Source: JBBQDZ01 sp038237515 | Lineage (GTDB): Bacteria > Actinomycetota > Thermoleophilia > Gaiellales > Gaiellaceae | Reading direction: 5' to 3' | NCBI GenBank assembly: GCA_038237515.1 | Contig: JBBRYP010000001.1 | Coordinates: forward strand, 62,001 to 126,000 | DNA length: 64,000 bases | Part shown: positions 34,895-41,164 of the stretch, one piece after another | Position numbering within the stretch: the stretch's first letter is position 1 | Layout of the letters: each line of letters opens with the position of its first letter | Made by a program: the position numbers and the translations under genes | Notes under the pieces: generated by a model | The model's database searches: none | What the model was told of the DNA's origin: nothing | What the model saw: the letters and a program-made list of their open reading frames with translations, nothing else

Positions 34895-35635
34895 TTGACG
34901 CGCGTTGCCGCCCTCTACGACGTTCACGGCAACCTGCCGGCGCTCGAGTCGGCGCTCGCCGACGTCGAGCGAGACGGCCCCGACCTCGTCGTCTTCGGCG
35001 GCGACGTCGCCTCAGGCCCGTTTCCCGCGGAGTGCGTCGAGCTTCTCGCGAGCCTCCGCGGCCGCGCGAGCTTCCTCGCCGGGAACGTCGAACGGGCGCT
35101 CCTGGGCGACGATGCAGCCGTCCCGGAGCACGTCCGCGAGGACATCGCTCGAACGCGAAGGCTTCTCAGCGAGCAGCAGCTCTCGTTCGTGCGCTCGTGG
35201 GAGACGGCCGTATCGCTAGAGGTCCAGGGACTCGGCACGGTGCTGTTCTGTCACGGCCTGCCGCCGGGCGACGAGGCGGTGGTGACCGAGGCGACGCCCG
35301 ATGCTGTTGTCGCGGAGTTCCTCGACGGCCTCGAGGCGGGGACGGTCGTCGTCGGCCACACGCACATGCACTTCGAGCGCACGGTGGGCGGGGTGCGCGT
35401 CGTCAACGCCGGCTCCATCGGCATGCCGTACGCCGACGCACCGGGCGCTTACTGGGCCTCGCTCGGGCCGCGCGTCGAGCTCCGGCGGACCGATTACGAC
35501 CTCGAGCGGGCCGCCGAGCTCACCCGGGCTACCGACTGGTCCGGCGCCGCCGAGTTCGCGGCGGAGAACATCCTCACCGTGCCGAGCGCCGAGGAGGCGA
35601 CGGAGGTCTTCGAGCGGCGGGCCGGGCGCAGGTAG
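34895..35635 (+). CDS. Metallophosphoesterase (YfcE-like)
   Basis: 246 aa calcineurin-like phosphoesterase. Metal-binding motifs: ALYDVHGNLPAL (D-x-H), VFGGDVASGPFP (GGD), FLAGNVERAL (GN-E instead of GNHE/GNCD), FCHGLPPGD and VVGHTHMHFER (GHTH). This is the set of YfcE-type phosphodiesterases; physiological substrate unknown. The TTG start immediately follows a stable hairpin. The GNVE variation of the usual GNHD/GNCD block is a departure worth noting. Confidence 0.85.
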   Translation: MTRVAALYDVHGNLPALESALADVERDGPDLVVFGGDVASGPFPAECVELLASLRGRASFLAGNVERALLGDDAAVPEHVREDIARTRRLLSEQQLSFVRSWETAVSLEVQGLGTVLFCHGLPPGDEAVVTEATPDAVVAEFLDGLEAGTVVVGHTHMHFERTVGGVRVVNAGSIGMPYADAPGAYWASLGPRVELRRTDYDLERAAELTRATDWSGAAEFAAENILTVPSAEEATEVFERRAGRR

Positions 35636-35731
35636 CCGAGCGGGAGCCGGCGCCGGCGGCATGAACTCACGCGCGCCGACGTTTGCTCGTTCTCGGATGG
35701 CGATGACCGCGATCTGCACCGGCCCGGCACG

Positions 35732-36670
35732 GTGAGGCCGGACGGGCCGAGCCGCGCGCGCGTCTGGACGGCTCTCGCCGCCGTCTACGTCCTCTGGGGC
35801 TCGACCTACCTCGGGATCCTGATCGCAATTCGCTCGATCCCGATCCTCCTGCTCGGCGCCGGGCGCTTCCTCGTCGCCGGCCTGCTCCTCTATGTCTGGT
35901 CGATTCGCCGCGGTGACCGCAGCGACCGGCCGGGAGTCAAGGCCTGGGCGGCGGCGGCCGTACTCGGCACGATCATGCTCGCCGTCGGAAACCCCGCAAT
36001 CGCATGGTCGGAGAAGCGCATCCCGAGCGGGGTCAGCGCGCTCGTGATCGGGACCGTGCCTCTCTGGATGGCCCTCTTCGACCGTCTGGCCTACGGCCGG
36101 CGCCTCACCCGAGTTGCCGTCCTCGGCCTGATCGTCGGCTTCGGCGGCGTGGCAATCCTCGCAGGCCCGGGCAAGGGCAGGGTCGACGCGGCCTCCGTGG
36201 TCGTGCTCGTCCTCGCGTCGCTCTCCTGGGCGGTCGCCTCGCTCTGGTCGCGGCACGCGCCGGCCCCGGCCCGTCCGCTCGTCGGCGCCTCGATGCAGAT
36301 GATCTGCGCGGGCGTCGTGCTCCTGGTCGCGTCTGCCGCGATCGGAGAGCCGTCGCGTGTCCATCACCTGTCGGCGGAGTCGCTGGCGGCGCTCGTGTAC
36401 CTCGTCGTAGCCGGTTCCCTCGTCGGCTTCACGGCCTACGTCTGGCTCCTCCGTTCGACGCCGACGACACTCGTCTCGACCTATGCCTACGTGAACCCTG
36501 TCGTCGCCGTCTTTCTCGGCTGGCTCTTCGAGAGCGAGCCCATCGGCTACCGGACGGGGATCGCGGGCGCGATGATCGTCGCGGCAGTCGCCCTGATCGT
36601 GAGCGCGAGGCCCGCGACCGGGCGCAGGGCAGCGCCGGCTCCCGCCGCGGCGCCGGCGCGGGCTCGCTGA
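35732..36670 (+). CDS. EamA/DMT-family transporter
   Basis: 312 aa with ten predicted membrane helices in two EamA repeats. First helix VWTALAAVYVLWGSTYLGI is characteristic of the RhaT/EamA group; second repeat starts VDAASVVVLVLASLSWAVASLWSR and ends near residue 290. The C-terminal tail is Arg/Ala-rich. Substrates of the family range from amino acids to metabolite exporters, and none can be assigned. It interrupts the otherwise conserved sepIVA-DUF177-rpmF order. Confidence 0.85.
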   Translation: MRPDGPSRARVWTALAAVYVLWGSTYLGILIAIRSIPILLLGAGRFLVAGLLLYVWSIRRGDRSDRPGVKAWAAAAVLGTIMLAVGNPAIAWSEKRIPSGVSALVIGTVPLWMALFDRLAYGRRLTRVAVLGLIVGFGGVAILAGPGKGRVDAASVVVLVLASLSWAVASLWSRHAPAPARPLVGASMQMICAGVVLLVASAAIGEPSRVHHLSAESLAALVYLVVAGSLVGFTAYVWLLRSTPTTLVSTYAYVNPVVAVFLGWLFESEPIGYRTGIAGAMIVAAVALIVSARPATGRRAAPAPAAAPARAR

Positions 36671-36679
36671 GCCGCGAGC

Positions 36680-36685
36680 TACCCT
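36680..36685 (+). promoter_or_regulatory. -10 element of the DUF177 gene, leaderless geometry
   Basis: TACCCT ends 7 nt before the GTG at 36693. Confidence 0.5.
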
Positions 36686-36692
36686 CGGCCCA

Positions 36693-37205
36693 GTGACGAC
36701 GTTCAACCTCAGGAACCTCCGGCTGCGCCCCGGGGAAGAGCATCGCGAGCGGATCGAGATCGAGGTAGCCCCGCTCGAGCTCGGCGGGCAGCGGTACGTC
36801 GCGGTGCCCGAGGACCCTGCAGCGGAGCTCACGGTTGCGCGTGCGAGCACCGGGACGGTCTTCGGCCTGCGCTACGACGTCAGGCTTCACGGCCCGTGTT
36901 TCCGCTGCCTCGCAGACGCGGTTCTCGACGTCCGGGTGCGGGCCCGGGAGTACCAGGCGACGAACCCGGCGGACTCCGAGGAGCTGCGGACCCCATACGT
37001 CCGCGACGATCGCCTCGACCTGTCCGCCTGGGCTCGGGATGCCCTCGTGCTCGAGCTTCCGGACAAGATCCTCTGCCGGCCCGACTGCGCTGGCCTGTGC
37101 CCCGTCTGCGGGCGCGACCTGAACCACGAGCCGCACGAGCACGACCCGGAGCCCGACGGTTCCCGCTGGGCCGCGCTCGAAGCGCTCCGAGGGCAGCTCG
37201 AGTAG
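36693..37205 (+). CDS. yceD: DUF177 (YceD) protein
   Basis: 170 aa. Contains the family's cysteine pattern: CFRCL near residue 69 and CRPDCAGLCPVCGRDLN near residue 130, probably binding a metal. YceD/DUF177 proteins are almost always next to rpmF (L32) and affect 23S rRNA accumulation. Here rpmF lies 1.7 kb downstream with an ABC-F gene inserted between, which is unusual. Confidence 0.9.
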   Translation: MTTFNLRNLRLRPGEEHRERIEIEVAPLELGGQRYVAVPEDPAAELTVARASTGTVFGLRYDVRLHGPCFRCLADAVLDVRVRAREYQATNPADSEELRTPYVRDDRLDLSAWARDALVLELPDKILCRPDCAGLCPVCGRDLNHEPHEHDPEPDGSRWAALEALRGQLE

Positions 37206-37208
37206 CGC

Positions 37209-37311
37209 TACGATGGCGGCGGCGCTCCGGCGCCGGCCGATGCTCGCGACCTGCTGACACCGCTTCCCTGTCGCCGCGGCGAAACCCGCCGCGTGCCAGA
37301 CCGTCAGGAGG
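37209..37311 (+). promoter_or_regulatory. Structured leader of the ABC-F gene
   Basis: A TACGAT -10 (37209-37214) is followed by about 97 nt of untranslated leader containing a six-codon ORF (ATG 37240 to TGA 37257), a 7-bp hairpin (37275-37281 with 37287-37293, loop AAACC) and a perfect AGGAGG (37306-37311) 6 nt before the GTG. This contrasts with the leaderless genes around it and resembles leaders of regulated ABC-F genes. Confidence 0.4.
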
Positions 37312-37317
37312 TTCACC

Positions 37318-38889
37318 GTGCACAGCGGCTCGCTCGCTGCGATCGAGATCACGAAGCACCACGGCGTCGCCCTCGTCTTCGACGGGGTGTCGCTTGTCGT
37401 AACACCCGGCTCCCGCATCGGGATCGTCGGTCCGAACGGCATCGGAAAGACGACGCTGCTCCGCGTGCTCGCCGGGCTGGACGAGGCCGACGCGGGCCGC
37501 GTGGTGCGCAACCCGCCGTCCCTCTCGGTGGGCTACCTGCCCCAGGAGAACGACGCCCTGGCCGGGGAGACCCTGCGCGGCTCTCTCGCGCGTCGGGCCG
37601 GCCTCGCCGAGGCCGAGCGACGCCTCGACGATCTCGCGAGCAGGCTGGAGGCGGAGCCGGAGGTCGCGCAGGACTACTCGGATGCGCTCGACCGTCTGCT
37701 CGCGCTCGGCGGTGCCGACTTCGACTCCCGGGCGCGGGAGGCGCTCGCGGACGTTGGCCTGGACGCGCCGCCCGAGCGGCCGACGAGGAGCCTCTCGGGC
37801 GGCGAGCGCGCTCGAGCAGCCCTCGCCGCGCTCCTGCTCGCTCGCTTCGACGTCTTCCTGCTCGACGAGCCGACGAACGACCTCGATTTCGATGGCCTCG
37901 AGCGCCTCGAGCACCTGCTCGCCGAATTGCACGGCGGTGTCGTCGTCGTCTCGCACGACCGCGAGTTCCTCGATCGGACAGTGACGCGGGTGCTCGAGAT
38001 CGAGCAGGGCTCCAGGCGGAGCCGCTCCTACGAAGGCGGCTGGAGCGAGTTCGAAGCTGCGAGGACGCGCCTGCGCGAACGGCAGACGGCGACTCACTCG
38101 CAGTACGCCGAGCGCCGCGACCGGCTCGAGAACCTTGCCGCGCAGCGGCGCCAGGAGGCGCGCGGCGGCGGCAAGCAGGCCGACCGCCGCGGCACTCACG
38201 CCCTCTCGACGAAGGTGCGACAGGTCGAGCGGCAGCTCCAGCGGCTCGAGCACGTCGAGAAGCCGTGGGAGCCGTGGGACCTGCGACTGTCGCTTCGCCC
38301 GACACGTCGCGGGGGCGACGTGGTGGCGCGGCTCGAATCGGTAGTCGTGGAGCGTGGCGGCTTCCGCCTCGGTCCGCTCGACCTCGACCTTCGCCTCGGC
38401 GACCGGCTCGCCCTGCTCGGCCGGAACGGCAGCGGGAAGACGACGCTCCTGCAGGCGCTGCTCGGCGATCTGCCGCTGACGGAGGGGCGTCGTGCGCTCG
38501 GCCCCGGCGTCGTCCTCGGAGAGCTCGACCAAAGCCGCAGCCGCTTCGCCGGCGGCGAGCCGGTCCTTGCGGCGTTCGCGGGGAATCGCGAGGAGGCTCG
38601 GACGCTGCTCGCGAAGTTCGGACTGCGCGCGGAGGACGCGCTGCGCGCGGGTGCGAGACTCTCGCCGGGGGAGCGGACGCGCGCGGCTCTGGCGCTCCTG
38701 TCCGCGAACGGTGTCAACTGCCTCGTCCTCGACGAACCCACGAACCACCTCGACCTTCCGGCGATCGAGGAGCTCGAGGAGGCGCTCGAAGCCTACGAGG
38801 GCACGGTCGTACTCGTCACCCACGACCGGCGCTTCCTGGAGCGATTCCGCGCGACACGTACGCTCGAGCTCGATTTGCCTGCGGGGTGA
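37318..38889 (+). CDS. ABC-F family ATP-binding protein
   Basis: 523 aa with two ATP-binding cassettes and no membrane domain. Cassette 1: Walker A GPNGIGKTTLL (about residue 38), signature LSGGERARAALA, Walker B VFLLDEPTNDLDF. Linker (P-site tRNA interaction motif) is about residues 235-320, highly charged. Cassette 2: GRNGSGKTTLL (about residue 369), signature LSPGERTRAALALL, Walker B CLVLDEPTNHLD. ABC-F proteins bind the ribosomal E site to rescue stalled ribosomes or displace antibiotics; the subtype is undetermined. It has its own leader and strong SD, between DUF177 and rpmF. Confidence 0.9.
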   Translation: MHSGSLAAIEITKHHGVALVFDGVSLVVTPGSRIGIVGPNGIGKTTLLRVLAGLDEADAGRVVRNPPSLSVGYLPQENDALAGETLRGSLARRAGLAEAERRLDDLASRLEAEPEVAQDYSDALDRLLALGGADFDSRAREALADVGLDAPPERPTRSLSGGERARAALAALLLARFDVFLLDEPTNDLDFDGLERLEHLLAELHGGVVVVSHDREFLDRTVTRVLEIEQGSRRSRSYEGGWSEFEAARTRLRERQTATHSQYAERRDRLENLAAQRRQEARGGGKQADRRGTHALSTKVRQVERQLQRLEHVEKPWEPWDLRLSLRPTRRGGDVVARLESVVVERGGFRLGPLDLDLRLGDRLALLGRNGSGKTTLLQALLGDLPLTEGRRALGPGVVLGELDQSRSRFAGGEPVLAAFAGNREEARTLLAKFGLRAEDALRAGARLSPGERTRAALALLSANGVNCLVLDEPTNHLDLPAIEELEEALEAYEGTVVLVTHDRRFLERFRATRTLELDLPAG

Positions 38890-38905
38890 CTGGCAAGACG
38901 GCGGC

Positions 38906-38911
38906 TATACT
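38906..38911 (+). promoter_or_regulatory. -10 element of rpmF
   Basis: TATACT ends 12 nt before the ATG at 38924; a leader of only a few nucleotides is expected. Confidence 0.45.
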
Positions 38912-38923
38912 CCTCGGCCGGTC

Positions 38924-39112
38924 ATGGCCGTCCCGAAGAAGAAGACCTCCAAGGCACGCCGAGACAAGCGTCGCGCCCAGCACAAGATCGAGGCGCCGCG
39001 CGTCAACACCTGCCCGAACTGCCGTCAGCCGAAGCGGCCGCACCACGTCTGCCCGACGTGTCAGACCTACCGCGGCCGTGACGTCGAGCCTCTCCCGAGC
39101 GCCGCTCCGTAA
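38924..39112 (+). CDS. rpmF: 50S ribosomal protein L32
   Basis: 62 aa. Starts AVPKKKTSKARRDKRRAQHK and has the zinc motif CPNCRQPKRPHHVCPTC (two CxxC pairs). Followed after 3 nt by plsX, the standard rpmF-plsX-acpP arrangement linking ribosome and membrane lipid synthesis. Confidence 0.96.
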   Translation: MAVPKKKTSKARRDKRRAQHKIEAPRVNTCPNCRQPKRPHHVCPTCQTYRGRDVEPLPSAAP

Positions 39113-39115
39113 CCC

Positions 39116-40102
39116 GTGACCGTCCGCGTCGCCGTGGACGCGATGGGTGGCGACCGCGGCTCGGCCGAAATGATCGAGGGGGCGCTCGCGGCTGCGCAGG
39201 AGGGAATCGAGCCGCTGATCGTCGGGCCTTCCAGTCTCGAGACGAAGGGGCTCGAGCTCGTCGAGGCGGCCGACGTGATCGGCATGGACGAGAAGCCCGC
39301 CGAGGCGGTGCGGACGAAGCCGGATTCCTCACTCGTGGTCGCCTGCCGCGCGGTGGGCGACGGCCGCGCCTCCGCCGTCGTCTCTTCCGGCAACACCGGG
39401 GCCATGCTCGCGGCGGCCCTCCTCGCCCTGCGTCGACTACCAGGCGTCTTCAGGCCGGCGCTCGCGGTCGTGGTACCGACGCCGGACGGGCCCTCCGTGC
39501 TCCTCGACGCCGGAGCGAACGCGGAAGCAAGGCCCGAGCACCTCCTCCAGTTCGGGCACATGGGATCCGTCTTCGCCGAGGAGATCCTCGGCCGCCGTCA
39601 GCCGACCGTGCGCCTGCTCTCGATCGGAGAGGAGTCCGAAAAGGGCAACCAGTTGACGCTGGGCGCCCACGCGCTCCTCGCCTCGTCTCGACTGAACTTC
39701 GCCGGCAACACGGAGAGCCGCCACCTGCTTGCGGGAGCCGCGGACGTCGTCGTCTGTGACGGCTTCACCGGCAACGTCTGCCTGAAGCTCATCGAGGGGA
39801 CGATCAAGACCGTCCTCGACTCGCTGCGTGCCGAGATCGTCTCCACGGCGGGCGGAAGGCTCGGCGGGCTCCTCATCCGCCCGGCTGCGAGGCGCCTCCG
39901 CACCCGTTTCGATCCGGACACGCACGGGGGGGCCTACCTGCTCGGCCTGCGGGGCCTCGTCGTGAAGGCGCACGGCAACTCGTCGAGCCGGGCGATCGCG
40001 AGTGCGATCCGGCTCGCCGCGCGGGGCGTCGAGCACGATGTGGTCGGGCGGCTCTCGGCGGGCCTGCCGGAGCGGGCGGCGAAGGTCGAGACGCTTGGCT
40101 AA
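39116..40102 (+). CDS. plsX: Phosphate acyltransferase PlsX
   Basis: 328 aa enzyme making acyl-phosphate from acyl-ACP for phosphatidic acid synthesis. Motifs: VAVDAMGGDRG at the N-terminus, SSGNTGAMLAAAL, LLDAGANAEARPEHLLQFGHMG, IGEESEKGNQLT, and VCDGFTGNVCLKLIEGT. Starts at GTG 3 nt after rpmF. acpP follows after 57 nt. Confidence 0.95.
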   Translation: MTVRVAVDAMGGDRGSAEMIEGALAAAQEGIEPLIVGPSSLETKGLELVEAADVIGMDEKPAEAVRTKPDSSLVVACRAVGDGRASAVVSSGNTGAMLAAALLALRRLPGVFRPALAVVVPTPDGPSVLLDAGANAEARPEHLLQFGHMGSVFAEEILGRRQPTVRLLSIGEESEKGNQLTLGAHALLASSRLNFAGNTESRHLLAGAADVVVCDGFTGNVCLKLIEGTIKTVLDSLRAEIVSTAGGRLGGLLIRPAARRLRTRFDPDTHGGAYLLGLRGLVVKAHGNSSSRAIASAIRLAARGVEHDVVGRLSAGLPERAAKVETLG

Positions 40103-40159
40103 CGCGTCGGCTTTGTATGATCGGCGCGCTCTCGACCCCAAACGGCACTGTGAGGTGAC

Positions 40160-40405
40160 ATGGCAGCATCGCGCGCGGAAGTCTTCGAGCGAGTCAAAGA
40201 GGTCCTGACCGAGCAACTCGGTATCGAGGAGAGCGAGATCACCGACGAAGCCTCGTTCCAGGAGGATCTCGACGCAGACTCGCTCGACCTCGTCGAGCTG
40301 ATCATGGAGCTGGAAGACCAGTTCGGGATCAAGATCTCCGATGAGGACGCTCAGAAGATCCAGACGGTAGGTCAGGCAGTCGACTACGTCTCGTCCCGAC
40401 AGTAG
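40160..40405 (+). CDS. acpP: Acyl carrier protein
   Basis: 81 aa acidic four-helix protein carrying fatty acyl chains on phosphopantetheine. The attachment site is Ser41 in DLDADSLDLVELIM. Other conserved parts: FERVKEVLTEQLGI and FGIKISDEDAQKIQTVGQAVDYV. A Shine-Dalgarno-like GAGGTGA precedes the ATG, and a TATGAT -10 sits about 40 nt upstream, so this gene has a normal leader. Confidence 0.97.
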   Translation: MAASRAEVFERVKEVLTEQLGIEESEITDEASFQEDLDADSLDLVELIMELEDQFGIKISDEDAQKIQTVGQAVDYVSSRQ

Positions 40406-40442
40406 CGGGGCCTCCGCGGGCAACCCGCCCGAGCTCGCGCGC

Positions 40443-41117
40443 CTGATCGAGGAGCTCCCGGCGAAGCAGCGCGAGCACATCTTCACCCACCCCGCCTGGG
40501 CCCCCGACCGGGCGTCCTCGTACGAGCGGCTCGAGTTCCTCGGCGACAGCGTGCTCGAGCTCACCGTTGCGCGCGCCCTCTACGACCGGTTCCCCGAGTT
40601 CTCGGAGGGCCGGCTCGCGAAGATCCGATCGCACGTGGTCTCGCGCCAGAGTTGCGCGGTGGTCGCGCGGGAGCTCGATCTGGGGTCGGAGCTTCGATCG
40701 CGTGGCGCTTCGCTTCCGGCGGAGGAGCTCGAGAGTCTCGCTCGCAATCGCAACGTGCTCGCAGCCCTGCTCGAGGCCGCACTCGCGGCTCTCTTCCTCG
40801 AGCACGGCTTCGGAGCAGTCGAGCCCGCCGTCGCAGCGGCCTTCGCCGAGCGGATCGACTATGCGGCCACGCAGCACGTCGATCACAAGACGGAGCTCCA
40901 GGAGACCCTCGCCCGCCAGCGTCGCTCGGTGAGCTATTCGGTCGTCGAGGTGGAAGGGCCGGCGCACGACCGGCGCTTCACCTGCGCGGCCATGGTCGAC
41001 GGCGAGCAGTTCGGCGTCGGCATCGGGCGTGCGAAGAAGGACGCGGAGCAGGCGGCCGCCCGCGAGGCCCTCGTCCGCCTCGGCAGTGTCGACGCGCCCG
41101 CACCCCTCCCGGAGTAG
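40443..41117 (+). CDS. rnc: Ribonuclease III, probable CTG start
   Basis: 224 aa double-strand-specific endoribonuclease for rRNA processing. The catalytic signature YERLEFLGDSVLEL (near residue 36) lies upstream of the first conventional start codon (GTG 40551, inside the signature). The frame opens only after a TAG at 40368 and contains no ATG, GTG or TTG before the signature; CTG at 40443 gives a normal N-terminal helix (IEELPAKQREHIFTHPAW). The second catalytic site (NVLAALLEAALAALFLE) and a C-terminal dsRNA-binding domain (DHKTELQETLARQRRSV ... AKKDAEQAAAREAL) are intact. Confidence 0.9.
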   Translation: MIEELPAKQREHIFTHPAWAPDRASSYERLEFLGDSVLELTVARALYDRFPEFSEGRLAKIRSHVVSRQSCAVVARELDLGSELRSRGASLPAEELESLARNRNVLAALLEAALAALFLEHGFGAVEPAVAAAFAERIDYAATQHVDHKTELQETLARQRRSVSYSVVEVEGPAHDRRFTCAAMVDGEQFGVGIGRAKKDAEQAAAREALVRLGSVDAPAPLPE

Positions 41118-41164
41118 CGCGTCGCGCCCGCCGTCCGCGCCGCCCGGCATGCTCTGCGCTGCGC

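Noticed and set aside
40652..41164. N-terminal extension of SMC over rnc
   Set aside because: The open frame runs through rnc in another frame; the SMC head begins exactly at the ATG at 41165.
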